NCBI GenBank assembly: GCA_027924645.1
Contig: BSBN01000039.1
Span: forward strand, 21,426,001 to 21,490,000
Direction: 5' to 3'
DNA length: 64,000 bases
DNA from: Cunninghamia lanceolata
Taxonomy: Eukaryota; Streptophyta; Pinopsida; Cupressales; Cupressaceae
A program made the translations under genes and the position numbers. Shown here piece by piece: positions 52,741 to 64,000 of this stretch. Numbering within the stretch: the stretch's first letter is position 1; every line of letters starts with the position of its first letter. The notes below the pieces were generated by a model. The model did not search any database. It saw only the letters and a program-made list of their open reading frames with translations, and was not told where the DNA came from.

Positions 52741-55697
52741 TTGCTTCCTACACCACCATCCACTCAAAAGCTTCAATGTTTATCATGGTGTATGCAATTG
52801 TTGGTTATGATCCCATTCTTGCATACATCCATCATCCCATAATTCAACTATTATCCTACCTATTTCACCCATCACATCCCTATGGTCCATACTTTTGCAT
52901 AAGCCTTCATTCCATCCACATCATAAGTCCTACATAATCCACATCATAATCCACTATCAGCCCTACATAATCCACATGATAATCCAATTTCTCACATAAT
53001 CCACATCATAATCCACTATCATACCTTTCATAATCCACCATCTACCTCATCCATCTCACTTTTACATATCTCCCTACCAACATCTAGGGGCATAATGACA
53101 TTTGACATGGTTCATGAGACGACATTCCATCTCTAATGGGACAATATCGCCTTTCATGGAACTAGAAATTTGAGTCCCTCCTTTGCATATTCCACCTTCT
53201 CCCATTCAAAAATTCAAAAAAAGAAAAAAAGTCAAAAACAACAAAAAAGTCAAAAAAAGGTCAAAAAAAGTAAAGAGAAATCTCTTCGTCCAACAATAAA
53301 ACCACCCTTAGTGGCGCCTTGGATAAGTACCATGATGAAAACTTGGCAAATAGGTGTCATGTGTAGAATGATCTTCTATGCCACTTACACTTGGGGGCAC
53401 ATTGTCTCATCTGCACTATCATTTCCTTCCTATCATATCCTATCATACAATTTCCATACCGTACCTATCCTATCAAGTCTATTCATCCACCATTCCTCCT
53501 TTTGATCTTGATAAAGATTGGGGGCACAATGTTGAAAAATGCTTTGGATATCTCTTGATATACCTCATCCCTTTCCAAACGATACATCCTATCATCCTAT
53601 TTTCATAAGCCTTTTCACGAAAAATCCTAAGTGTTCCACCTAGAATGGGGAAAGTTATCCCTACGCGACATAGTCCTTGGAGATCACATCCTTGCTCTCT
53701 TACGCGTACATCCATTCTATCCATCTTATCCATCCTATTGCCCACCCCTTTTATCCATTCACCCAATCCCGTTCATTCCCTTGCACCTCGACTTGATTTT
53801 TCCCTTGTCATTGGTATCTAGCATAAAGGCTACCCAAATTGTCATCCATTGACATCCCATAACCTTCAAAAACACAAAAAAAATGACAACATTCCAAAAA
53901 TCCAAAAAAAAAATCACAACATTTCAAAAATCCAAAAAAATCGAAACATGTCAAAAATCCAAAAAAATCAAAACATATCAAAAATCCAAAAAAAAACTAA
54001 AACATTCAAAAACACAAAAAAAATTAGAACAAATCTCAAAATCTAAAAAACAACAAATATCGTCAAAAATCCAAAAACATTCAAATATTCTCAAAAACAC
54101 CAAAACATCCAAATATTCTTAAAATTTCCAAAAAAATTGAATATCATTCAAAAACACAAAAAAATCAAATATCCTACAAAAATCCAAACAATAAAACCAA
54201 TTCAATTCATCCCAGATTTCCAACCAAATCAGTTCTTCAAAGCAATTTTTCAAATCATTCAATTCCTCAACTAAATCACTCTATCAAATCTCTCGATCGA
54301 TCCATTCAAACATCCTAATCAGTCACATCATCATATCATTCAAATCAGTTCTTCAAATCATCCACAGTCTGCATGGTCGAACTACGTCGTCTTTGAGCTT
54401 TTAGGTAGCCAAGGCCATCTTTGATGAGCCCCTGAGGCATTAGGTCAGTCCCTTACAGCCCATTGATTCAACCATCATAATAAGTCATCCCTTCATGAGA
54501 TGGACACTTTGATCAGACTAAAACAATCAATCTTTCACACTTCAAACAATCCCAAACATCAAACAAGACAAGCTATTCAAATCAATCAAACCAATCAATA
54601 GCCTTGTGACAATCATGTCATTATCAACTATCCTCATCAATCATCACATACACTATATAGAATGGGGCATCGTCGAAACCAGGACTCTGCACCTTATATG
54701 ACATGCGTCATTTCTCAAACCAATTCATTATCAATCAAACCCTGGTGTTACTCGCATGGCCAATAGTACTAGTATCAGTCATTCATCAATCACTTGCCTT
54801 AGGTAGGGGCATTGTTGAAGCCAGACCAGGCATCTTATACGACATGCTTCCTATCCTGAAAGTAGGCCTCCATCATTCAACCTATCACAATCAATCAAAC
54901 ACATATCACTTGGCAAACAATCTAATGGTTGTTTACTCTGTTGGTCTATTTTGTCTTATCTTTTACTAGATTGTTTTGCAATCTCATTCTTATGCTTCTC
55001 AAGGCAGTCCCTAAGTGATGAAGAGAAGAAAGGATACAGTGGGACCTTTTCTTTGATTGTTATTGGCGGTTTGTCTTGGTAAAATGACTGGGGAAACTTG
55101 GTGCCTTGCGTGTGATGAGGATTCCATTAGGTGTGAATCAAAGACATCCTATGCATTGGAAAGAATAACTACTTCCTTGCATAAGGACTTGCACACCTCA
55201 TAGTTATCTCATCACATGTTTTGACAAGGTACCACAGTTGCTAGTTTGAGTCAGGCATTCCTTGTCTGTCATGTGCCTATTTCACAAGGGAACACATTTT
55301 CGCACTTTAGCCTTTATCACGCCATTGTGTTTGTTGTCCCTTGACATAATAAGTTCTATGATGATAAGCAAAAAATTACAAGTGAGAAGCTCAAAAATCT
55401 ATCAAAGCAAGATCTCATTTCCATTCTTCTAACAAATCTTTCATTCCTCCACCATCCCTCTCTTGCATCTTCATTTCTCCACCTTCATTGTAGCCTAACG
55501 TATCATTCATTTCTTCTATTCATTTCCCTATCTTTCTTCCTTAATCAATCCCTTTCATTTCGAGAGCCTACCCGTGTTTGTCCAACCTGCCTATCCTCTC
55601 GAGGGGGCATCATCATCCTTTTCCTCTATCCATTTCCTTAGCTTCTTTGAAATGATGTTACTCGACATAAATCTCATCATCTCAAAGAGGGGCAAAA
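52741..55697 (+). other. 3' interior of element A
   Basis: Coding remnants only (FDLDKDWG near 53503). Repeated CATAATCCACATCATAATCC at 52920-53040, a Lys/Gln-coding A-rich tract near 53215-53280, and the CAAAAATCC repeat. Ends with AAAGAGGGGCAAAA before the LTR. Confidence 0.6.
53866..54190 (+). repeat. A-rich CAAAAATCC repeat of element A
   Basis: Irregular units of TCAAAAATCCAAAAAAA type over about 320 bp. Counterpart of 40296-40440 in B, but longer. Confidence 0.8.
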
Positions 55698-55793
55698 TGT
55701 AGACACCTAAAAGTGTCCTTGAATCACAAAACCCACATTTCTTCCACATTCCACTGATTTTCCCTAATTTGCCTCTATTGGTGTTTATTCCGA
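55698..55793 (+). repeat. Truncated 3' LTR of element A
   Basis: TGTAGACACCTAAAAGTGTCC onward matches 44367-44450 until TTTGCCTCTAT, where unrelated sequence begins. Confidence 0.75.
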
Positions 55794-56700
55794 ATCAGCA
55801 GTGGGTTTGCCAGTTCCAATGCACAGGCAGATTCGACCAACGAATACGGGAGGTTGCGCGAGCTGCCTACCCTTCACTTCTGGTTCTATCGCACCAAGGG
55901 GGTATCCCTATTAGCTAAAGATTTGACACTTTGACTTACCCAATGATAGAAAGATTTAGCTTTGTGATAATAGGCAGAATACTCTCATGTGTGGACCAAG
56001 ATTTGTGTGACAAATCACAAGGTTAGCAACATTCTTGGACATATGTGTCTAGTTATGGATGAGAGTATGCAGGGTGTTCCTAATCCTAATCCTACAAGTA
56101 AGAGGTTGGAAATATGAATGGATAGTTTGAATTTGATGGTTTGGATGCAAGATAGGGGTTTTGGATCATAACTACTAATCCAGAAGCAGACCGGTGCCTA
56201 TCTCAGGGCAAGGAGTCAACTAGACGTATACAAGAGAATGGCTTGCAACTATCATTCGAGTTTCAGGGGGTCAGATTTGATGCTTGCCTTACAAACACCA
56301 CCCAAGAAAGGGTATTTAACTATCCATACTTACAAATATCCCAGTTGACATACATTCTTCTCCATACCTTAACCTAAAACAATTTAATCCACTCCTTGAA
56401 TGGAAGTTAGAGATCAAGTATGTGATACAGCAAAACTATACCCTAGAATCTGAGAAACCCTTAGCAACCAGATTTAAAAGAAGAAAATGCATGCAACAAG
56501 TGGAGACAGACAGATAAATACATGCAATAATGCATTTCTTATATACAATGACAAGAAATTGAACATATGTGCAAGATACAACTTAGATGCAACACATAAA
56601 CTCCACAGAGATAAAACAAATAGGAAATGCTCTGTATTTCGTTATTTTTCCCCAAAATTGCCCAAGTCTTCAACAACCCAAAAAGAGTGACACAGCTTGC

Positions 56701-56709
56701 CCTTTTATA
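56701..56709 (-). promoter_or_regulatory. TATA box in LTR-like segment
   Basis: TATAAAAGG on the - strand, preceded by GTCTTGG. Confidence 0.45.
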
Positions 56710-57164
56710 CCAAGACTGTGTACTCAGCAAATTTTACAAGGCAAGTCAAAATTTTGCCAGATACAATGCATCTTTAGATTGGCGCTCAAAATAATCAATG
56801 TAGCAGAGGGACAAGGAGGAGGGAGCAGGTGGGCTTAGGATTTGCACCACTGCTCAAGAATTTTCTTCATCAATCGGGTGGTTGGCCTGTCCATCATCGA
56901 CCCATACCGCTGCAACTCCACCATTAATGCCTCAGCTACCTGTGGGATGCAGCAATGGTTCATGCTATGAAGTTTCCCACTCGAACCGGTGCAGACACAC
57001 AGAAAATCCTTCCTTTGTCAAGCATTCAAAATAGGGCTGTCGATCTCTCTCCCATTGCTAAGATCCATAGCTCAAAATCCTGCAGAAAAGTTAGCAGCCA
57101 ATGATAACGTGCCACATAGGCACTCCACACTTCTATCGCTGACTTTTCCCCCCTTGTATTTTGC

Positions 57165-57810
57165 CTTTTCGCCCTTGTATATGCAAAAACATATGCATAT
57201 ACAAATTCCCTTTTTAAAACTTTGTATATGCAGGATGCATATACATACAACAGTTAACATGCAAGGTGGACCCCAAACTATTATAGAGCAAATCGCAATC
57301 ACCATTGGGTCTGGTTTGCATCCTCCTTCCTTGCATATCCCAATGTATATCTGCATATACATTCACTTTATACATACAAGGCGCGAATTTCAAAAATTAT
57401 GAAACACATTGCATCTGCCTTGAAATCCGGCTTGTACCTCACCTGTGCGCTTTCCCTTTGTATATCGCACATATACAAGCATACATACAAGCAAGCCACG
57501 GACGCCAAATGTTTATGAAGCAGCTTGAAATCTCCATCGGGTCCGGATTGTATCTAACTCTTTGCACTTTTGCAATGTATATCGGAATATACAAACGCGA
57601 ACATACAAACCCCCTAACATACAAGCAGGGAATCTTTCCTGGAATATGCAATGTAGATTCTCTCTTGTATGTCTCCAATGTATGTCAAACATACATTCAA
57701 CTTTGCATCTACTTCCCTTGTATATTTTCTTGTATGCACCCAATGTACATCCTCTTTGCATGTTCTCCTTTGTATGCCGAATATACAAACTCATTTGTAT
57801 ATACCTGCGG
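57165..57810. repeat. Array of TTGTATAT ... ATATACAA palindromes
   Basis: At least eight inverted pairs, near 57172, 57222, 57341, 57460, 57577, 57680, 57717 and 57771, each TTGTATAT or TGTATATC followed within a few bases by the inverse (such as GCATATACAA). They lie in degenerate units of roughly 100-130 bp that also share GGGTCYGGWTTG words. Confidence 0.7.
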
Positions 57811-57839
57811 ACCCTACCACATGTATCTCGGCTACACTG

Positions 57840-58488
57840 TGTTAGATTCTACGAGAAGCGAGAACCGAGCCAAGATCCGTTGTCGGTTGTAGATCATATG
57901 TGCCTCCACTCAACAGATGATCGAAGATCAAAATAGTAGAATGAAGAGATATCTAAAATGAGAGAAAAATAGAGACAAAGAAAGAGAATTTTGAGAAGAC
58001 TCTCAATACTCTCACCGAGCTATCACTGAACTGATATTTGAGCTTGTGAACTAGCTACGGTGAGAGGAGAGTGCTGTATATATAGCAAAAATAAGGCATA
58101 TATATCCAAGAGGTGCATTAACTCCCATATCCCATAAAGGTGGGAGGTTTTACCTACTTGGTAAATGCCAAAACATGTGGCATAACCTCCTTACATGAAA
58201 ACAAAAAAGGAGTTATAAGAGGTGGCACATAAAGACAAAAGAGTGTGAGAACTCTAACTACCCCATAACCTACTTAGGTAAGGACAAAATAGTGGTTATG
58301 AGAGGTGGCACAAAAAGCCAAAAGAGGATATGTAACTCAACTACCCATGTGTGGGAGAGAGTTACACATGTAGCTGATGTATTTTGCCACGTGTCCTCAT
58401 ACTAACCACTTATAATAAACCTAAGCAAGCTTAATAATGTGTAGGAAAAAGAAATATCGCTAAGGAAAATAAAAAACCTACACTAACA
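57840..58488 (-). repeat. 3' LTR of Copia-2
   Basis: 649 bp, TG...CA. TATA GCTATATATAC on the - strand at 58076-58086. Confidence 0.92.
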
Positions 58489-58500
58489 CCCCCCCTTAAG
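58489..58500 (-). promoter_or_regulatory. Polypurine tract of Copia-2
   Basis: CTTAAGGGGGGG read on the - strand, adjoining the LTR. Two more G7 runs lie at about 58645 and 58685. Confidence 0.8.
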
Positions 58501-58689
58501 CGTAGCTTAGGTGGGTGAAAAGATATGGGTCCCGGAAAGTGAAGCCTGGTGAGGTACCCAGGTACAAAGAAAAAATCTCTCACAAATGGAGAAAAGGAGA
58601 AAACCCAGTGGGAAAAACTCCTCCCCAAAAGAGAAAAGAAAACCCCCCCAGAGTAGAGAGAGTGAAGCGAAGGACTAAGAAGCCCCCCC

Positions 58690-60928
58690 AGAAGCAAACA
58701 TTGGCCGCACTCCTAGCAAAGCTCGTAGATGAAGGAACTTGCTCTCAGTGAAGGGTTTGGTGAAGATGTCTGCAATCTACTCCGATGTCTGAATGTACTT
58801 GAGATCAATGATGTTTGCATGAATCAGCTCCTGAATGTAGTGCATATGTATCTCAATGTGTTTGGTCCTCTGGTGATGGACTGGATTCCTTGAGATTTGT
58901 ATTGCACTCTGATTATCACAAAAGATGACTGTGGGCTTTTTGAATGAAATGCCAAACTCAGTGAGAATATTCTGAAGCCAGATGGCCTCAGTGGTGGCAT
59001 TAACTGCCCCTCGATACTCAACCTCTGTAGATGAAAGAGCAAGCAAACTGCTTCTTGCTTGACCAACAAACTAGACCGGAACCAAGTGAGAAGCAATAGC
59101 CTAAAGTAGGCTTGCGATCATGAGAATTGCCTGCCCAATCTAAATCTGTGTATCCCACCAAGTCAAATTCCACACCCACTGCATAGTGAATCCCATAATT
59201 GTGAGTTCCCTGAACATAGTGGAGAATCCTCTTAGCTACTTTCCAAAGCAACTCATGTGGCTCCTGCATAAACCGAGAGACCATACCCATGGCATATGAA
59301 ATGTCAAGCCTTGTGTGAGTCAAATAGATGAGACTCCCAACAAGCTGTCAGTATAAAGTGCCATCAACCAAGGGTGAAGAGCACTTAACCTCAAGTTTGA
59401 CCCTTGACAAAAATGGAGTTGGTGCAGGCTTACAGTCAGCCATGCGAAATCTGGAGAGCATATCAAGTGCATACTTGGGTTGTGCCATGAAGATACCTAA
59501 AGATGATTGAGTAATCTCAATCCCTAAAAAGTAGTGTAGAAGACCCAAGTCTGACATTAGAAATTGATCATGAAGTGTAGTTTTCACTGCTTTGATGGTG
59601 GATGAGTGACTCCCTGTGATCAACAAGTCATCAACATAGAGAACTAGAAATGTCAAAGTATCATCCTGCTGCAAAATGTAGACGTTCGGATCAGAATGGC
59701 ATCGAGTGAACCCAACTGACAGAAGGAAGGAATCCATCTTGGCATACCAGGCTTGAGGAGCCTGTTTGAGGCCATAGAGAGACTTTCGAAGTTGACAAAC
59801 CAATGAAGGATCCTAAACAAACCCCTGTGGTTGCTCCATGTAGATTTTCTCCTAAAGGTCACCATGAAGAAAGACACTCTTCACATCCATCTGATGAACT
59901 TCCCAACGATGGGCTGCAGCTATAGCAAGTACAAGTCAGATGGAATTCATTTTGGCTACCGGTGCAAAAGTCTCAGAGTAGTCAATCCCAGGTACTTGGG
60001 AGAATTCTTTGGCAACCAAGTGAGCCTTATGCTTGTCAACCGACCCATCTGCTGCAAATTTTGTTTGATAGATCCACTTGCATCGAACAAGTTTTCTTCC
60101 CTTAGGAAGAGGGACTAAATCCCATGTATGATTCCTTTCCAAGGAACTGATCTCTTCCTGCATTGCTGCATCCCACTCGAGGACACCAGAAGCTTCCCAA
60201 AAGGTCTGTGGATCTGAAGCTGAAGCAACGAAGAGATGTGGAGCCTGTGAAAATTGTGACCTTGTTCTTCTTGTATCTGAAGGATCATCAACCCAATCAT
60301 CTGCTGATTGGAATGTTTGATGAGCCCAAAGAGGCCCTGTGGCAGGAGAATCTGGAGGAGAATCATCAACCTCTGAATGATGACTAGGAGAAGAGGGTGA
60401 ATCCTCATTATCACTGTCACCATCTGAAGTGGAGGAAGAAGACTCCTCATATGGATCAGGAGCATTAAGATCCTCTGAACAACTGTCATCATGATGCAAT
60501 GTCTCCAATGTAATGGTGGATGGAGAAGTGGTAGGAGAAGAACTAGAAGATTCCTCTTCAAAATGAACACTCCTCTCAATGAACAGCTCATGAGTTGTAG
60601 GTTGAAGAAGCTTGTAGCCCTTGACATTGTCTGGGTATCCAACAAATATGCAAGGCTTGCTCTGCGGATCCATAGCCTTGCATTTCTCTACTAGAATGTG
60701 GGCCCATGCAGGAGAACCAAACACTCAAAAGTGCTTAACTGTGGGTTTCCGACCAGTCCAAGCTTGGAAAGGAGTTACCCCCTTTACAGCTTTGTGAGGG
60801 ACGCAGTTCTGGATATAACATGCACAGTTGATGGCCTCCGCCCAGTACTGAGGTGCCATAGATCTGGAGTGAATCATACAATTGGCCATCTCTTTCAAAG
60901 ACCTGTTCTTACGTTCTGCGACACCATT
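58690..60928 (-). pseudogene. pol: Copia-2 pol: C-terminal integrase, RT and RNase H (broken)
   Basis: From integrase C-terminus to pol end. Blocks in order: FGSPAWAH and IFVGYPDNVKGYK; Ser/Asp-rich linker; HTWDLVPLPKGRKLVRCKWIY; LHGDL; SLYGLKQAPQAWYAK; LVLYVDDLLITGS (catalytic YVDD, near 59635); SLIYLTHTRLDISYA; RNase H TDLDWAGNSHDRKPTLGYC, LALSSTEVEYRGA and FCDNQSAIQISRNP; IADIFTKPFTE. Stops on + coordinates: 60725, 59936, 59852, 59813, 59348, 58777. A one-base shift near 59055 splits the RNase H. Catalytic motifs are otherwise kept, so decay is by nonsense rather than by missense change. Confidence 0.92.
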
Positions 60929-62136
60929 CTATTGTGGACTATAGGGAACTATGTGCTGAAGATCAATGCCCTCAGAGGCACAAAACTGCTCAAACCTGTG
61001 GTTGACATATTCCCCCCATTATTTGTACACAGAATCTTGATGGCCTTCCCAGACTGTTTATCTGCAAAAGCTTTGAAGTCCTGAAAAGACTCAAAGACCT
61101 CAAACTTCTGCTTGAGAAAATATACCCAAGTATATCTAGAAAGATCATCAATGAATGTCAGAACATATCTAGCCCTATTGAAAGAAGGATGTGGAAATGG
61201 TCCTGCCAAGTCACTATGAACCAACTCCAGAAGTTGTGTGGCCCTCCAAGATTTGCCTTTGTCATACTTCTCCTCAGGATGCTTACCAAGAATGCATCCT
61301 TGGCAAACTCCATCAGAGAATCGAATTGAAGGCAACCCTGAAACCATGTCCTGTTGACTGAGCTGTTGCAAGTAGTGGTAATTCAAGTGGCCAAACCGCT
61401 GATGCCACAAATTACTCACCTCATCTGAATGAGTGAGTAAAATAGTTGAAGGAGAGTCAGGAACAAAATGAGAAAACTGATATAGTCTAGACTGATGATC
61501 TATTTTTCCCATAGCAACTGTAGACCCATCATACAACTCACTGATTACCACATTATCTGGTGTGAACTCAACCCACTTGCCAGAGCCAGTGTGAGTGATC
61601 TAATAAATAGATAAGAGATTAGTTGACAAAGATGGAACACAAAGAACATCCTAAAATGTTCCTTTGCCCACATCAACAGACCCTCTCCCATGCACTTCAA
61701 CAGGAGTGTCATCACCCATAAGTATGGCAGGCATAGTACATGGCTCTAAGGAGACAAACTTTTCCTGAGAAGAAGCCATGTGGTGTGAAGCACCTGAGTC
61801 AATGATCCAAGTATCAGGTTGTGAAGCAACTGTAACTAGGGCCTGGCCCTTTCCTATCCCCTTACTATTTTCTGTGTCCTTTGAAGATCCTTCTGATGAA
61901 CTCTGTTTAACAGAATCAGGCACCTTGAAATTATTCTTCTCAAGAAGATGTGATAGGTGATCAATCTGCTTCTTTAGACACTTGTGCTCATCATGTCCTG
62001 GTCTTTTACAGTAAGAAAACTTGACCTTCTCCTTCTTAGGTTGTTCACCTTTTGATGAAGAGGTCTGATTAGCTGCATTTGGTGCAGCAGGTTTCTGATC
62101 TTTCTGCTTCTCTCCTTGGTTCTTTTGTTTCTTTTC
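60929..62136 (-). pseudogene. pol: Copia-2 zinc knuckle, protease and integrase (broken)
   Basis: After the gag stop the same frame gives a knuckle FSYCKRPGHDEHKC (62015-61975), whose first cysteine is Phe, then protease WIIDSGASHHMAS with an intact DSG (near 61800). Stops follow at 61651 and 61600. The integrase shows HHCC residues (WHQRFGH ... CQGC), the first catalytic Asp (HSDLAGPF) and FIDDLSRYTWVYF, but the second Asp is Asn (CTNNGG) and a one-base loss in the G-run near 61013 shifts the frame. A further stop lies at 60929, inside the QQNG motif. Confidence 0.9.
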
Positions 62137-62796
62137 CTATTTGCCAGACCCCTTATGTTCTTTTGTGCCTTGATTTGCAGCCAAGGCATGTGACTTCAAG
62201 GGTTTAATTGTACCCATGTGAACCAATTTATCTTTCTCCTGGGTGAGTTCTGCAGCAAACGCATCTAGAGAAGGCATTTTGTAGTTCGTACCTAGGACAC
62301 TTTTTTTGGCATAAAAGGTAGAAACAAAGACAGAATAGTTCGGACCAAGCTTAGAAAGAATGCTTAAGATCAGTTGTTTGTCTTCTTTTTCTATTCCACA
62401 CTGTTTCAACTGCAATATGATGGCTTTCAACTTTGTGAAGAAGTCTTGTATGGTGTCAAAATTGCTCGAACTCAACCCTATGAGTTCATTCTCCAATTGA
62501 TGACCTCTTAACTCATCTTGCTTACCAAAGAGTTTTTCCAATGTGGTCCATACATTATTTGGTGTAGTGCAAGATTCAATGTGACAAAGAAGGTTAGGAG
62601 AGACTGACATACACAGAGTACCAAAGGCTTCATCACATTTATTAAACCATTTTGTCTTTTCTGTAGCATCTTGTGGTTCAGTTTCAAGTCCCATTGTTAC
62701 ACGATGATATCCATGTCTTTTCAGATATATTACCATCTTAGATTTCCATTCAAAATAATTATATGGAGTTAAAACTGAAACTGTAGATGCATCCAT
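62137..62796 (-). pseudogene. gag: Copia-2 gag, truncated by a stop
   Basis: ATG at 62796 (MDASTVSVLTPYNYFEWKSK) opens a typical copia gag (UBN2 group): YNYFEWK, NVWTTLEKLFG, LKQCGIEKEDKQLILSIL. 219 codons to a TAG at 62137 that interrupts the Lys-rich stretch before the zinc knuckle. The frame also runs upstream to 62850, but that part is leader. Nearly intact as a capsid gene; only the nucleocapsid part is cut off. Confidence 0.9.
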
Positions 62797-63827
62797 GAGA
62801 GCAGAAAAGAAGATTGCAAAGAAGGAAAAGTGTAAAGAAAGAAGACACACGAGACACCCCCCCTTTCCACTAGTCTCAAAAATTACCCCCCCAAATATTA
62901 CAAGGTTGGCACTTTATAATTAGTTCGATTACAAGGCCTTTTATCAGATTTCAATGCTTGCTAGGCCTCCAATGGCCAGAATTTAAAATTTTGATACAAA
63001 TAAAATTAATGCAAAATCTGAAAAAAAAAATAGCCTTATAGCTGTGTAATACTCTTCAATACCTTTCCACCACCTATTCATTTTTGAAAAATAGAGATCT
63101 GAGGAAAAAGAAAAGACCTGTTGAAGAGAAAAAGTGCAGTAGATTCAACCTGCAATATCTGATGGAAAATGATAGAATTTTTTAATGAGACCCATGTGGA
63201 TGGAAATTTCTCATTTCTATCTTTCCATCAAATATTCATTTGTGAAAATCTGACACCCGAGGCAAAAGTTATGCAAATTTTAAAAAAGGTTGCTGAATAT
63301 ACCTGTAAAAAACGGCTCACGCCTGATTTTGACTTGATTTTCACAAAATTAAAAACTCATTCCAAAAACTAACAGATACCTAAAAAGTTTTTTGACCCTA
63401 GGAACAAAACCCAAAAATAGTTTTTTCTAAAAATGAGTAGAAGCTGGAAATTCGAAGCACAAATGAAAACGGCTCCAGTAAATTTTTTTTAAAAAATAAC
63501 CCCGATTTGTTACCGTGTCCTCCAATCTCTGATTTTGGTGAAGTAAAAGTCACTTTTGACTTTCTCAAGCCTTCTGGACACTCTGGAAGTACTGAAAGAT
63601 GCTTCCAATATTACCACAAAGCTGCAATCACCTAGATCTCACAAGAACACATATATGCAAACCAGATTACCCAGATGCCTATTTTCCTTTAAACTGTTCT
63701 GATTCTCTAGTTCATTCAAGGATGCAGGAGAAGAGCATACTTGGTTTTTAAGAAAAATATTAGCAATCTAATAATCTCAAATATCTCAAATAAATCAGAA
63801 AAATAATGAGCTATACCAGACAACACG
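62797..63827 (-). other. Long leader of Copia-2
   Basis: About 1.03 kb between primer site and gag ATG with no gene, long for a copia element. T- and A-rich. It may include an old insertion or a lineage-specific packaging region. Confidence 0.6.
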
Positions 63828-63839
63828 ACTCTGATACCA
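63828..63839 (-). promoter_or_regulatory. Primer binding site of Copia-2 (tRNA-iMet)
   Basis: TGGTATCAGAGT on the - strand directly after the LTR, matching the iMet consensus in 11 of 12 bases. Confidence 0.93.
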
Positions 63840-64000
63840 TGTTAAATTCTGCGAGAAGCGAGAACCGAGCCAGGATCCGTTGTCGGTCGTAGATCATATG
63901 CGCCTCCACTCAATAGATGATCGAAGATCAAAATAGTAGAATAAAGAGATATCTGAAATGAGAGAAAAATAGAGACAAAGAAAGAAAATTTTGAGAAGAC
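63840..64000 (-). repeat. 5' LTR of Copia-2 (partial)
   Basis: Only the last 161 bp are in the window. Pairs with 57840-58000, with about eight differences. Confidence 0.92.

Larger units (their letters stand above)
44364..55793 (+). mobile_element. Element A: G-poor non-autonomous LTR element related to element B
   Basis: A 5' LTR (44364-46045, interrupted by a solo LTR) is followed by TGGTGAACTCG, a 9.6-kb interior, a purine tract and the first 96 bp of a 3' LTR at 55698. The 3' LTR starts TGTAGACACCTAAAAGTGTCC, matching the 5' copy (GGACACCTAAAAGTGTCC near 44367), and is cut at about 55793 by another repeat. No RT, protease or integrase was found in the interior, so the element would depend on a helper. 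Confidence 0.75.
55794..57839 (-). mobile_element. LTR-like segment on - strand interrupting element A, family unknown
   Basis: Breaks the element A LTR at TTTGCCTCTAT. On the - strand it has a repeat-rich upstream part, a good TATA box (TATAAAAGG, 56701-56709) and an end ...AATAAACACCA at about 55794, as an LTR would. Its other end seems displaced by Copia-2, beyond the window. No protein domain seen. Confidence 0.4.
57840..64000 (-). mobile_element. Copia-2: Ty1/copia retrotransposon on - strand, right LTR cut by window
   Basis: LTRs at 57840-58488 and from 63840 start TGTTARATTCTRCGAG and are near-identical over the 160 bp available. A perfect iMet primer site (63828-63839) precedes gag and pol in copia order on the - strand. 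Pol is inactivated by about ten nonsense codons and at least two frameshifts. The flank before the left LTR is CACTG; its partner lies outside. Confidence 0.94.

Noticed and set aside
57072..57936. Several overlapping frames on both strands at 57-58 kb
   Set aside because: They arise from the palindromic TGTATA repeats, which lack stops on both strands; no conserved domain.

Overview
This window is plant nuclear DNA made almost entirely of LTR retrotransposons. I find no host protein-coding gene, rRNA or tRNA. Ty1/copia and Ty3/gypsy elements of plant type, initiator-Met-tRNA primer sites, nested insertions, solo LTRs and AT-rich intergenic sequence point to a seed plant with a large, repeat-rich genome. 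A gymnosperm would fit, but the species cannot be fixed from the sequence.

Layout. (1) 1-14621: a decayed Tnt1/Tork-like copia element on the + strand (Copia-1), its left end outside the window. A non-autonomous LTR element (3865-10400) is nested in its pol gene, and an 880-bp solo LTR (11869-12748, TSD ATTAT) sits near the 3' end of pol. (2) 14622-21190: AT-rich non-coding DNA, partly LTR-like, with microsatellites and a GC-rich island. (3) About 21190-42830: element B, a G-poor non-autonomous element interrupted by a 14.8-kb gypsy element on the - strand (24176-38959, perfect TSD ATGCC, near-identical 3.2-kb LTRs). (4) 42866-44363: an LTR-like segment on the - strand carrying a TTATCGGCAAAA minisatellite. 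(5) 44364-55793: element A, a relative of B, whose 5' LTR contains a 953-bp solo LTR (TSD CTAAT). (6) 55794-57839: another LTR-like segment with an array of TTGTATAT/ATATACAA palindromes. (7) 57840-64000: Copia-2 on the - strand, right LTR cut by the window edge.

The most notable object is the gypsy element. Its gag-protease frame ends in one TAG and the same frame then stays open through all of pol. Pol begins with a third copy of a CHHC zinc motif and an extra RNase H with a full DEDD set, placed before the reverse transcriptase; the usual gypsy RNase H is degenerate. Gag, protease, RT, integrase and both LTRs look intact, so this is a young element of the Tat-like type with an unusual domain order. 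The bZIP-type TGACGTCA palindromes in its LTR, the G-patch relic kept by elements A and B, the B3-type TGCATG array in the Copia-1 LTR and the purely C-to-T nonsense decay of Copia-2 are the other signals worth following.
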